Positions 8,242 through 15,728 of a stretch of 24,039 nt of DNA are shown here, one piece after another (within the stretch, counting starts at the first letter, position 1; each line of letters starts with the position of its first letter). The stretch lies in contig JAEZBX010000116.1 of NCBI GenBank assembly GCA_023412765.1, positions 1-24,039 on the forward strand, given 5' to 3'. The DNA comes from Bacteroidota bacterium (GTDB lineage Bacteria; Bacteroidota; Bacteroidia; Cytophagales; Cyclobacteriaceae). The notes under the pieces are model-generated. The model was not told where the DNA came from. It made no database searches and worked only from the letters and a program-made list of their open reading frames with translations. A program made the position numbers and the translations under genes.

Positions 8242-8952
8242 ATGGGGATACGATGCATAATAGTTGATGATGAACCACTGGCGATCGAGATACTCGAATC
8301 CTATGTGGCTAAGGTCGAGCAGTTGCAACTGGTTAGTACGTTTCGGAATGCCGTTTCAGCATTTACCTTCCTGCAACAACATTCTGTAGATCTCATATTC
8401 CTTGATATTCAAATGCCCAAACTGTCTGGTATCGATTTTCTAAAGACTTTGAAGAATCCTCCTAAAGTAATATTTACAACGGCGTTCAGAGACTATGCAC
8501 TTCAAGGTTTTGAGTTAGAGATATTGGATTATCTTTTGAAACCGATCCCATTTGATCGCTTCTTAAAAGCTGTAGCAAAAGTTCTACATCAACCGACTGC
8601 AACTTCAAGTGTAACCAAGCCTGATGTGGTACCTGATAACTACGTCTATTTCAAAGTCGACAAGAAAATGATCAAAACAAAAATGGCCGATGTCCTCTAC
8701 ATAGAAAGCATCAAGGATTATGTGAAAGTACGGACTGGAGAAAGGGAAATTGTAACCCAACAAAAGATCAGCTATCTCGAGGAAAGTCTACCGCGCGAGC
8801 AGTTCCTTCGCATCCATCGATCTTTTATTGTGAACCTGGAAAAGATCGATGCCTATTCAGCAACTGATGTAGAGATTGGCAAGCACAGTATTCCTATTGG
8901 GAGGAATTATAAGAATGATGTGATGAAGATACTCGCTAGGAATATTTTTTAG
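8242..8952 (+). CDS. LytTR-family response regulator
   Basis: This 236-aa protein has an N-terminal receiver domain (about residues 3-120) and a C-terminal LytTR DNA-binding domain (about 135-235). Receiver residues are the acidic pair in IVDDEP, phospho-acceptor Asp55 in LIFLDIQMPKLSG, the conserved Thr in IFTTAF, and Lys in DYLLKP. The LytTR domain shows YFKVDKK, VLYIESIKDYVKV, FLRIHRSFIVN and IPIGRNYK, all typical. Its ATG lies 3 bases after the kinase stop, so the two are co-translated and almost certainly act as a kinase-regulator pair. Targets cannot be read from the window. The 171 bases that follow hold heptamer repeat arrays rather than another gene on this strand. Confidence 0.94.
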   Translation: MGIRCIIVDDEPLAIEILESYVAKVEQLQLVSTFRNAVSAFTFLQQHSVDLIFLDIQMPKLSGIDFLKTLKNPPKVIFTTAFRDYALQGFELEILDYLLKPIPFDRFLKAVAKVLHQPTATSSVTKPDVVPDNYVYFKVDKKMIKTKMADVLYIESIKDYVKVRTGEREIVTQQKISYLEESLPREQFLRIHRSFIVNLEKIDAYSATDVEIGKHSIPIGRNYKNDVMKILARNIF

Positions 8953-8964
8953 AGGATTCTGGGG

Positions 8965-9006
8965 AGGTATAAGGTGTAGGGTATAGGGTATAGGGTATAA
9001 GTTATA
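8965..9006 (+). repeat. heptamer tandem array (AGGTATA/GGGTATA), copy A
   Basis: Six in-phase 7-bp units are visible: AGGTATA, AGGTGTA, three of GGGTATA, then AGTTATA. The array starts 13 bases after the response regulator stop, in the gap between convergent genes. The same unit recurs at 14951-14974, 15063-15094 (inverted) and 20928-20972. Confidence 0.85.
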
Positions 9007-9010
9007 TGGA

Positions 9011-9034
9011 TTGTCCGCGTCTTTTGCGTAGAAA
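9011..9034. repeat. TTTGCG-type intergenic element
   Basis: The words CCGCGTC and TTTTGCGTAGAAAA resemble the CCTTTGCGGTGAAAA element at 41-54. It is sandwiched between two heptamer arrays. The similarity is short and was judged by eye. Confidence 0.35.
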
Positions 9035-9062
9035 AGGAATAAGGAATAAGGAGTAAGGCTAT
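9035..9062 (+). repeat. heptamer array, AGGAATA variant
   Basis: Units AGGAATA, AGGAATA, AGGAGTA and AGGCTAT follow one another with exact 7-base spacing. They look like a divergent version of the AGGTATA unit 29 bases upstream. The copy at 20928-20941 also has a GGGAATA unit next to AGGTATA units, which ties the variants together. Confidence 0.65.
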
Positions 9063-9093
9063 GAAGACAGACTTCATTTTAGGCACACTCCAC

Positions 9094-9128
9094 TATTAAC
9101 TATTAACGGATAACAGATAACGGCTAAA
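9094..9128. repeat. heptamer array, TATTAAC/GGATAAC variant
   Basis: Five 7-base units, TATTAAC twice, then GGATAAC, AGATAAC and GGCTAAA, run into the stop codon of the small cyd-linked gene at 9124. It shares the 7-base period of the neighbouring arrays with a different core word. Confidence 0.55.
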
Positions 9129-9234
9129 AGACGAGTTGAATCAGATAAATGAATCCCGCAAGGATCGAAACCGAAATGTAGAAAATAAACTCGGCCTTGA
9201 TTAACTGAAAAAAGCCGTTAAAAAACTTGTTCAT
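9124..9234 (-). CDS. 36-aa single-helix membrane protein downstream of cydB, candidate CydX-like subunit
   Basis: The ATG at 9234 opens a 36-codon frame ending with TAG at 9126-9124. The product is MNKFFNGFFQLIKAEFIFYI continuing SVSILAGFIYLIQLVF. A short amphipathic, Phe-rich N-terminus leads into one membrane-spanning helix (about residues 15-35) with no charged residues. It lies 55 bases after the cydB stop on the same strand, as the last gene of the cyd transcript. One-helix proteins of about 30-40 residues (CydX/CbdX in Proteobacteria, CydS in Geobacillus) are known structural subunits of bd oxidases. The sequence itself does not resemble E. coli CydX, so the assignment rests on size, topology and position. 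No clear Shine-Dalgarno is visible. Confidence 0.5.
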   Translation of the reverse strand: MNKFFNGFFQLIKAEFIFYISVSILAGFIYLIQLVF

Positions 9235-9289
9235 CACCGTGTCGTTTTGTGTACACAAACGCAAAATCTTTGCCAACGTTGCCTTCCTA

Positions 9290-10315
9290 CTAGTGTTCGG
9301 GGTACGTTTCCGAGTCCTTTTTCTTGAAGCTATAATAGAGATAAAACAGCGCTGGGAGTATAAAAACGCTGCCTATGAGTAATGCCCATCCCAAAGCCTG
9401 CATTGTTGAATCGGGTGCCCTGCTTTCCAGCAATGATAATGTCTCACCATGGGCCATTATTACAATATTGGGAAAATGTGCATAGCTGACGGCTAGAAGG
9501 ATCATCGTTACCTGAAAGCCAGCCAAAATACGGGGGATCATTACCTGTTCACTATTGATCCACTTCCACAATGAAATCAGCGAAATAGTCGCCGCGATTA
9601 CTGCAGCAAGACCAACGATATCAGCAAAAACCCATTCCAGCAGTGGAATTCCATCAAGAATGGCGGCAATAAAAACCAGCGCGCCGCACACAACAGCAAA
9701 TATGTTCATAAGCTTTGCTTTATGAACGAAACGGCGGCGGTCATTTTCATTATCCGCTTCGCCTATCAAATAGATTGACGCAAGAAAACCGCATAGCGCC
9801 GTAGTGAATAACCCAATGGCTACTGAAAATGGATTCAGCCATGAAAATATGTATGTAGCCAGATAGTTATTATTGGTAGTCGAGTCGATGTGGCCTGACA
9901 GAGTGCTGCCTGCAATCACACCAAGAAAAAAGGGAGTAACAAAACTTGACCACACAAATACATTGTTGTAAAGTTCTTGCATGTCGTCCCTCACTGCGTC
10001 GTAGTGTCTAAAAACAAAGGCAGTCCCCCGCGCGATAATTCCCATCAGCATAATAACTAAAGGAATATGGAGATATATTGACAGCGTACTATAGATAAGT
10101 GGAAAGCCGACGAAAAGGATGACAATAACGATAATCAGCCACATGTGATTTGCTTCCCAGATAGGTCCGATGGCATGGTAAAGAGTTTTACGCGTGCGCT
10201 GAATATTTTTTGTGGACGTAAACATTTCAATGATACCCGCGCCAAAATCAGCACCACCCAACACCAGATAGAGCAGTATCGCGAGATAGAGATATGTGAT
10301 AACTACATAAACCAT
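9290..10315 (-). CDS. cydB: cytochrome bd-type ubiquinol oxidase subunit II
   Basis: This 341-aa integral membrane protein belongs to the CydB family (PF02322-type). It has about eight hydrophobic helices and the typical N-terminus YLAILLYLVLGGADFGAG, followed by IGPIWEANHMWLIIVIVILF, where the WEANHxW motif is highly conserved. I use the ATG at 10315, whose A overlaps the cydA TGA (TGATG); a GTG one codon earlier is possible but less likely. The overlap implies translational coupling with cydA. CydB stabilises the haem-bearing subunit I in the cytoplasmic membrane. The length is close to the short CIO-type subunit II. The C-terminus (KKKDSETYPEH) is cytosolic-looking. A 36-aa one-helix protein follows. 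Confidence 0.96.
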   Translation of the reverse strand: MVYVVITYLYLAILLYLVLGGADFGAGIIEMFTSTKNIQRTRKTLYHAIGPIWEANHMWLIIVIVILFVGFPLIYSTLSIYLHIPLVIMLMGIIARGTAFVFRHYDAVRDDMQELYNNVFVWSSFVTPFFLGVIAGSTLSGHIDSTTNNNYLATYIFSWLNPFSVAIGLFTTALCGFLASIYLIGEADNENDRRRFVHKAKLMNIFAVVCGALVFIAAILDGIPLLEWVFADIVGLAAVIAATISLISLWKWINSEQVMIPRILAGFQVTMILLAVSYAHFPNIVIMAHGETLSLLESRAPDSTMQALGWALLIGSVFILPALFYLYYSFKKKDSETYPEH

Positions 10316-11643
10316 CACTTGATAGCTTCGACAGGTATTTCCTTATCGTATAAAACCGGAACCATCTTGATTTGGCGATGCAACAGGAAAACAACTGCAA
10401 CACTCAATGAAAGATACACTAATACAAAGAGGTAAAAAGACCACGCAATACCCGGCATAGGCGTTACTGCATCCGAAGTCCTCATAATTCCCTGGATAAT
10501 CCATGGTTGTCTACCTACTTCAGTAACCGTCCAACCCGCCTCAACAGCGATGAATCCTAACGGTAGGGCTACCACGAAGAGTTTAGGTAACCACGTGGAA
10601 TAAAACCATCGCTTTCTCAAAAGTGCAATAAAAAATATGATGGCGATCAACATCATCATTACTCCACATCCCACCATTACCTGGAAAGCATAGTGTACAA
10701 TGGGCACGGGTGGTTGATCTTCTAAAGGAATAGTATCCAATCCTTTTACTTCTGATTGAAAATCTCCATGCGCCAAAAAACTCAACATGCCAGGCAATTC
10801 AATCGCGTAATTCACTTCCTGCCTTTCCATATCGGGTATACCGCCGACAATTAATGGTGCATGTTCCTGCGTGTGAAAGTGGGCTTCCATAGCGGCAAGC
10901 TTGCCCGGTTGTCGTTTCGCGACATCCTTTGCAGAAAAGTCGCCGCTGATTGGCTGGAGAATAGCAGCCACGGCAGCAAAGATGGCGGCAATCTTAAAAG
11001 CTTTGGAATGAAACAAGACATTTTTCTTTTGGATAATCATTAGCGCATGGACGCCGGCAACGGCAAATCCTGTCGATGCGAATGCCGCCAGGGTCATATG
11101 CAGCGCTTGTGAAAACCAGGCGTCATTAAACATGGCCTTGATTGGATCAATGTTTACATACTCGCCATTAATTACTTCAAATCCCGCTGGACTATTCATC
11201 CACGCATTAGCGGCAACGACAAGAATCCCGGACGCGAGCCCGCTTAGTCCAACGACAACTCCTGTAAACCAGTGAAACCATTTATTGAATCTATCCCAGC
11301 CATAAAGAAAAAAACCGAGCGCAATGGCTTCAATAAAAAATGCTGTGCCCTCCAATGAGAACGGCATTCCGAAAATTGGACCAGCATGTTTCATGAACGT
11401 TGGCCACAGCAATCCCAATTCAAATGAAAGTACTGTTCCGGATACGGCCCCCGTTGCAAAGAAAATTGCAACACCTTTGCTCCACGCTTTGGTCAGGTTC
11501 TTATAGACTGTATTTTGTGTTTTTATCCATTGATAGTGGGAAACCGCCATAAAAAATGGCATCACCATTCCGATACAAGCATAAACGATGTGGAAGCCCA
11601 GCGAGAGTGCCATTTGTAAACGGGCTGCCAGAAGATCATCCAT
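10315..11643 (-). CDS. cydA: cytochrome bd-type ubiquinol oxidase subunit I (short Q-loop/CIO type)
   Basis: This 442-aa subunit carries the haems of a bd-type quinol:O2 oxidoreductase. Matches to known E. coli residues are: His18 in ARLQMALSLGFH (haem ligand equivalent to His19), His182 in SQALHMTLAAF (haem b558, E. coli His186), and Met323 in FQVMVG (haem b558, Met393). Lys248 and Glu253 in GKLAAMEAH match the Q-loop quinol residues Lys252 and Glu257. The signature GWTVTEVGRQPW lies at 370-381. The acidic SLEG and FIEA sites of the proton path are also present. The Q-loop is short, as in cyanide-insensitive (CIO) type enzymes, which explains the length below E. coli's 522. Gln321 occupies the place of the usual Arg391. 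It is first in the operon cydA-cydB-small protein. Activity as a terminal oxidase at low oxygen or under respiratory stress is likely. Confidence 0.96.
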   Translation of the reverse strand: MDDLLAARLQMALSLGFHIVYACIGMVMPFFMAVSHYQWIKTQNTVYKNLTKAWSKGVAIFFATGAVSGTVLSFELGLLWPTFMKHAGPIFGMPFSLEGTAFFIEAIALGFFLYGWDRFNKWFHWFTGVVVGLSGLASGILVVAANAWMNSPAGFEVINGEYVNIDPIKAMFNDAWFSQALHMTLAAFASTGFAVAGVHALMIIQKKNVLFHSKAFKIAAIFAAVAAILQPISGDFSAKDVAKRQPGKLAAMEAHFHTQEHAPLIVGGIPDMERQEVNYAIELPGMLSFLAHGDFQSEVKGLDTIPLEDQPPVPIVHYAFQVMVGCGVMMMLIAIIFFIALLRKRWFYSTWLPKLFVVALPLGFIAVEAGWTVTEVGRQPWIIQGIMRTSDAVTPMPGIAWSFYLFVLVYLSLSVAVVFLLHRQIKMVPVLYDKEIPVEAIK

Positions 11644-11663
11644 AGTGGGCCATTTTCACAATA

Positions 11664-11671
11664 CAAAAATA
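11664..11671 (-). promoter_or_regulatory. candidate -7 box for cydAB
   Basis: On the minus strand this reads TATTTTTG, an exact match to TAnnTTTG, 20 bases before the cydA ATG. The expected -33 TTTG is not found at standard spacing; TTTA lies somewhat close. Tentative. Confidence 0.3.
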
Positions 11672-11845
11672 CTCAGGGATCGGATATAAAACCTTTTTAA
11701 TATTCTGTATCTGTGAAACACGTTTGTCGTGGTAATCTTTTGGGAAAAGGCATACAATATTGTTAATGAATTTTGTTACAATCGTAAATCCATTGGTCAT
11801 GCAAGGGAGCAGGCGTAATGCAAGCTGCTAATCTTATCAACCCGC

Positions 11846-11863
11846 TTCACGCTTTTGCGTGAA
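11846..11863. repeat. perfect 7-bp hairpin in leader of the dehydrogenase gene
   Basis: TTCACGC and GCGTGAA flank a TTTT loop, 34 bases upstream of the ATG at 11897. No T-run follows, so it is not a standard terminator. It may be a leader stem or a small operator. Confidence 0.4.
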
Positions 11864-11896
11864 TGGTATCAAGGGATATTATCGACTCATTCGATT

Positions 11897-14893
11897 ATGA
11901 ATAGAATTATTTTGATTTTCTGTATCGGCTGTTTAAGTGCATGTGACGCGCGGCGGAATCAAGGGAATTTTGGTATACTAACGGAAGAGGAAAAAAGACT
12001 TCCCCAGAATGCATTATCCTCGATGCAGGTAGCCAACGGACTCGAGCTTGAGTTATTTGCTGCTGAACCAATGGTAGTCAATCCCACCAACATCAGCGTG
12101 GACCCATGGGGTCGAGTATGGGTATGTGAGGCGCCTGATTATGATGTTGCTCCCGAAGAAGCGGACTCGGTTGGAAATCGAATCACTGTGTTAGAAGATA
12201 CAGACAAGGACGGAAGAGCAGACAAACGAACTATCTTTTACAATGAACCTGATTTGAATTTGCCGTTGGGGATTACTGTTCTGGGTGAAAAAATCTATGT
12301 GACTTGCAGTCCGCATGTCTTCGTTTTTACTGATCGCGACCACGACCTCGTACCTGACGACAAGCAGGTACTGTTCAATAAAATGCACAAAGGAGAGCAC
12401 TCTGCTCACAGTTTCCTTCCCGGGCCAGATGGGATGATATATTTCTCGTTGGGGAACTACACGCGTGAAATGCAAAGCAAGGATAACAGCGACATTATAG
12501 ACAAAGCGGGTATTACTTTATTCCAAAAAAATACTCCATATCTGGGCGGTATGGTGCTACGTGCAACTCCAGATGGAAAGGATGTCGAAGTGTTAGGTCA
12601 CAACTTCAGGAATAACTATGAGCCTAGTATCGATTCATACGGCAACATATGGCAATCCGACAATGATGATGATGGAAACGAATCCGTCCGCATCAACTTT
12701 GTAATGTACTATGGCAACTATGGATTTCTGGATGAAAAATCCAAAGCCTCCTGGACTACCAACAGGATTAATATTGAACGAACTATTCCGGAGCGACATT
12801 GGCATCAGAATGATCCTGGAGTTGTTCCAAATGTTCTCATCACTGGCGCTGGATCGCCCGCTGGGATGGTTTACTATGAAGGAGATCAGCTCCCTGAAGT
12901 ATTTCAACAAGTGCCGATTCATGCCGAGCCATACCACAATGTAGTCCGTGCTTATTTACCTGCGAAAAAAGGTGCCGGCTATACATTGGAAATTGAAGAC
13001 CTTGTGAAGAGTCAGGATAAATGGTTTCGCCCTATCGATGTAGCTAGTGCTCCTGATGGTTCCCTCTTTATTGCAGACTGGTATGACCCGATTCTTGGCG
13101 GCGGTGCAGCTGCTGACGCAAGTCAGGGTAGAATATATCGCGTAGCACGTTCCGCAAAAAAATATAATGTAGCTGTCCCCGATTTTTCTTCAATTGATGG
13201 TGCGATTGATGCACTAAAAAATTCAAATCCCGAGACACGCTTTGTGGCGTTTCAGGCGTTGGAAAAAGCGGACGCCCAAGATAAATTGCGAAAACTTTGG
13301 GAATCAAATAATGCAGTATATCGAGCACGCGCGTTGTGGCTTTTGGCAAGAAATGATCCTAACGGAGAATTTATTAAAGAGGCACTAAAAGATGATAATG
13401 TCGATATTCGAATCGCCGCTGTCCGCGCTGTTGCACTTAACAAATCCGATGTTGTGCCCTATCTTATTACCCTGGCGACTGACGAAAGTCCGGCAGTGCG
13501 TCGTGAGGTAGCCATAGCGTTGCGATATTCGAATACTCCTGCAGCGGCGGAACTATGGTCTAAGCTCGCTTCCAGATACAACGGTAGAGACCGGTGGTAC
13601 CTGGAAGCATTGGGTATTGCTGCTGACCCGCATTCAGACTTATTTTTCAGCACATGGCTACAGCGCGTAAACCTGGATCTTAACAGGGAAGCACACCAGG
13701 ATATCATTTGGCGTTCAAGATCAGCTAAAGCCCTTCCCTTACTTGCTGAATTGATTAAGGCGACTAAAAATAAACAAGATTACCTACGCTACTTCCGGGC
13801 ATTCGATTTTCACGATACTACTTATAAGAACGCAATACTTGCATCATTAATCGGACTCCAGCGGGAAGACAAAAATGAAATTAATGCATTGGCGCTTCAG
13901 CAAATTGATGCACGGTTTGCTGTTAAGAATCGTGCATTTAAAATTGCACTGGATGAGGTCCTGACAGAAAAAAAAGGAACTATGACATTCATCGAGCTCG
14001 TTGATAAATTTGATTTGAGAGAAAGGCAAAATGAGCTTGTTGAAATAACAAAAGCTCGCACGGATGAAGTTGCTGCCGCTGCAACGGATCAGCTCCTTAA
14101 ATTCAATGCAATAGATATTCTAAAACCGTTGCTGCTTAAGGATGATTCGTCGTCGTTATTTCTATTAGAGAATATGCGAGGTAAAGCAAATGCTGCTATT
14201 CTCGATTTAGTGGCATCTGTTGTCAACAATAAGAACTTATCATCTGTGATAAGGAAGACTGCTGTGCAGGTGCTTGGAAGCAGCTGGCCTGGTGAGGAAA
14301 GACTTTTGTCACTCGTAAAGGATGCAAACTTTGACACCGAATTGAAATCCACGGCTGGTGCAGTTTTGTTCAACGTTTATCGCAGTAAGATTCAGCGTGA
14401 AGCAGCAGAGTACCTTCCGCCGCCTGCAGGTAAAGGAACAAAGCTTCCTCCTATCAAACAGCTATTAGCTTCGACTGGCGATGCGAAGCGCGGGCAAGCA
14501 ATTTTTGAAAAGTACTGTACAACTTGCCACAAGGTTAAGGATGCTGGTGTATCATTTGGTCCGGAGCTTACTGTCATTGGGGAAAAACTTTCGAGAGAAG
14601 GATTATACCGGTCGATTATGTATCCAAGTGAAGGTGTAAGCTTTGGATATGAAAGCACGCTTGTAAAGCTTAATGACGGTACAGAATCAATGGGAATTAT
14701 CGTTAGTGAAACTCCAGGAGAGATCAAACTGAACCTTCCTGGCGGCACGTCGATGAATTATAGCCGGGATAAAATCGCTGAAACCGAACGCCAGGAAATA
14801 TCCCTAATGCCGGAACTTGCTGGCGCCATGTCAGAGCAGGAGTTAGTCGATTTGGTGGAGTACCTAGTGACTTTGAGAAGGGGACGCCCCTAG
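11897..14893 (+). CDS. lipoprotein with membrane-bound-dehydrogenase-type propeller, HEAT-like repeats and C-terminal cytochrome c domain
   Basis: I start at the ATG at 11897 (998 aa) because it opens a lipoprotein signal, MNRIILIFCIGCLSAC, with lipobox LSAC; the longer frame from TTG at 11855 would bury it. Residues about 30-420 resemble the glucose/sorbosone-dehydrogenase-like propeller of 'putative membrane-bound dehydrogenase' proteins (LELFAAEPMVVNPTNISVDP, GRVWVCEAPDYD, DPNGEFIK-like repeats afterwards). About 430-840 is alpha-helical, with HEAT-like repeats (DDNVDIRIAAVRAVALN, DESPAVRREVAIALRY). The last 140 residues form a c-type cytochrome domain with haem motif CTTCH (Cys874, Cys877, His878), FGPELTVIG and a likely Met ligand in SLMPELAG. 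The architecture is that named for Planctomycetes/Verrucomicrobia ('PVC-type CxxCH') and also occurs in Bacteroidota. It probably oxidises a sugar or polyol and passes electrons to the haem; the substrate is unknown. Confidence 0.88.
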   Translation: MNRIILIFCIGCLSACDARRNQGNFGILTEEEKRLPQNALSSMQVANGLELELFAAEPMVVNPTNISVDPWGRVWVCEAPDYDVAPEEADSVGNRITVLEDTDKDGRADKRTIFYNEPDLNLPLGITVLGEKIYVTCSPHVFVFTDRDHDLVPDDKQVLFNKMHKGEHSAHSFLPGPDGMIYFSLGNYTREMQSKDNSDIIDKAGITLFQKNTPYLGGMVLRATPDGKDVEVLGHNFRNNYEPSIDSYGNIWQSDNDDDGNESVRINFVMYYGNYGFLDEKSKASWTTNRINIERTIPERHWHQNDPGVVPNVLITGAGSPAGMVYYEGDQLPEVFQQVPIHAEPYHNVVRAYLPAKKGAGYTLEIEDLVKSQDKWFRPIDVASAPDGSLFIADWYDPILGGGAAADASQGRIYRVARSAKKYNVAVPDFSSIDGAIDALKNSNPETRFVAFQALEKADAQDKLRKLWESNNAVYRARALWLLARNDPNGEFIKEALKDDNVDIRIAAVRAVALNKSDVVPYLITLATDESPAVRREVAIALRYSNTPAAAELWSKLASRYNGRDRWYLEALGIAADPHSDLFFSTWLQRVNLDLNREAHQDIIWRSRSAKALPLLAELIKATKNKQDYLRYFRAFDFHDTTYKNAILASLIGLQREDKNEINALALQQIDARFAVKNRAFKIALDEVLTEKKGTMTFIELVDKFDLRERQNELVEITKARTDEVAAAATDQLLKFNAIDILKPLLLKDDSSSLFLLENMRGKANAAILDLVASVVNNKNLSSVIRKTAVQVLGSSWPGEERLLSLVKDANFDTELKSTAGAVLFNVYRSKIQREAAEYLPPPAGKGTKLPPIKQLLASTGDAKRGQAIFEKYCTTCHKVKDAGVSFGPELTVIGEKLSREGLYRSIMYPSEGVSFGYESTLVKLNDGTESMGIIVSETPGEIKLNLPGGTSMNYSRDKIAETERQEISLMPELAGAMSEQELVDLVEYLVTLRRGRP

Positions 14894-14907
14894 CCGGTAC
14901 GGCTTTC

Positions 14908-14927
14908 CATTCTCCTCGTGGGGAATG
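14908..14927 (+). terminator. possible hairpin after the dehydrogenase gene
   Basis: CATTCTCC pairs with GGGGAATG (one G-T wobble) around a TCGT loop, 15 bases past the stop codon. There is no T-tract, so factor-independent termination is uncertain. Confidence 0.3.
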
Positions 14928-14950
14928 AAGGAATAAATAAATATGTATAA

Positions 14951-14974
14951 AGGTATAGGGTATAAGGTATAGGG
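14951..14974 (+). repeat. heptamer tandem array (AGGTATA/GGGTATA), copy B
   Basis: AGGTATA, GGGTATA, AGGTATA and a partial GGGT follow with exact 7-base spacing, 58 bases after the dehydrogenase stop and inside a convergent gap. Its reverse complement occurs 88 bases further on. Confidence 0.8.
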
Positions 14975-15062
14975 TCGTGCCACGAATACTGTTCCTACTT
15001 ATCTTCCAATATTTTCTTTGAGTTGAAGTAAAAATTTCAATGCACGAAGCGTTCGACCATGC

Positions 15063-15094
15063 ACCTTATACCGTATACCCTATACCTTATACCT
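15063..15094 (-). repeat. heptamer tandem array, inverted copy C
   Basis: Read on the minus strand this gives AGGTATA, AGGTATA, GGGTATA, CGGTATA and AGGT, in 7-base phase. It is in inverted orientation to copy B, so the two could pair as a long stem with an 88-base loop. It lies in the same convergent gap before DoxX. Confidence 0.8.
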
Positions 15095-15161
15095 GAGTAA
15101 TACCTATACTTCGTGCGGCAGAACTATACGACACATAGAACGCAGAGCAGAAATAGAACAC

Positions 15162-15599
15162 TCACTCAAACTCCGACTTAATCTTTTTCGGTGCCGATAT
15201 CAGACCATCGATCGAATAGCGGCCGCTGCCAAAAACCAGTAGCATAAGAAATACCAGAATAAAAACCAGCGGTTTTTCTTTTGTAGAGAATGGATCATTG
15301 GCATGTGCAAAAGTCACTGCAACTGCCATAGTTATGATAAGGGGAATTGTTGCAAGTCGTGTGCTCAATCCTATTATCACCAGGAACGAACATAAGACCT
15401 CGGCAAAAACTGCCATCCCTAAAGAAACGTCGGGTCCGAGACCGAACGGATCTAAAAACTTTATCGGTTCGCCTGATGTAAGTCGGTTAAGTTTTGGCAA
15501 TCCATGTGCAAGCAACATGAACAGACCTACTGAAACTCTCACCAACAAGAGGCAAAGGTTCGCATAAACGACCGGTATTGAAATGCTGAATATCTTCAT
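15162..15599 (-). CDS. DoxX-family membrane protein
   Basis: This 145-aa protein has four hydrophobic helices (about residues 10-32, 58-80, 84-102 and 109-127) and the DoxX-family pattern: LLLVRVSVGLFMLLAHGLPKL near the start, FAEVLCSFLVIIGLSTRLATIPL in the middle, and a C-terminal GSGRYSIDGLI. The family occurs widely in the cytoplasmic membrane and is loosely linked to redox stress and thiol metabolism; a precise reaction is not settled. The gene stands alone on the minus strand, with a TTTG/TACATTTT promoter candidate upstream and the HAD terminator just beyond it. Nothing is unusual in length. Confidence 0.9.
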   Translation of the reverse strand: MKIFSISIPVVYANLCLLLVRVSVGLFMLLAHGLPKLNRLTSGEPIKFLDPFGLGPDVSLGMAVFAEVLCSFLVIIGLSTRLATIPLIITMAVAVTFAHANDPFSTKEKPLVFILVFLMLLVFGSGRYSIDGLISAPKKIKSEFE

Positions 15600-15626
15600 A
15601 CCTTATCTTTTAAAGCAGACGCAGCG

Positions 15627-15658
15627 AAAATGTAAATCTTCTGCGTGTGTAAACCAAA
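15627..15658 (-). promoter_or_regulatory. candidate promoter for the DoxX gene
   Basis: On the minus strand TTTG (15658-15655) and TACATTTT (15634-15627, 7 of 8 matches to TAnnTTTG) are spaced 24 bases start to start, close to the Bacteroidota -33/-7 arrangement. The start codon is 28 bases beyond. The -33 box overlaps the T-rich tail of the preceding terminator. Confidence 0.45.
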
Positions 15659-15685
15659 CAAACGTGGAAGGAATAAGTTTCCACG
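15655..15685 (-). terminator. rho-independent-type terminator of the HAD hydrolase gene
   Basis: On the minus strand CGTGGAA and TTCCACG form a perfect 7-bp stem around a 9-base loop, directly followed by TTTGTTTGG. It begins 43 bases after the HAD stop codon at 15729. Confidence 0.65.
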
Positions 15686-15728
15686 ATTTACTGAATGCCT
15701 TAGAACGTATGAAACTGCGTAGAAATTA

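Noticed and set aside
8965..9062. CRISPR array
   Set aside because: The units are 7 bp in direct tandem with no unique spacers, and no cas genes are nearby.
15619..15646. ACGCAG...CTGCGT inverted repeat upstream of DoxX
   Set aside because: It has 6-bp arms with a 16-base loop and no supporting context; chance is sufficient. It overlaps the better-supported promoter candidate.
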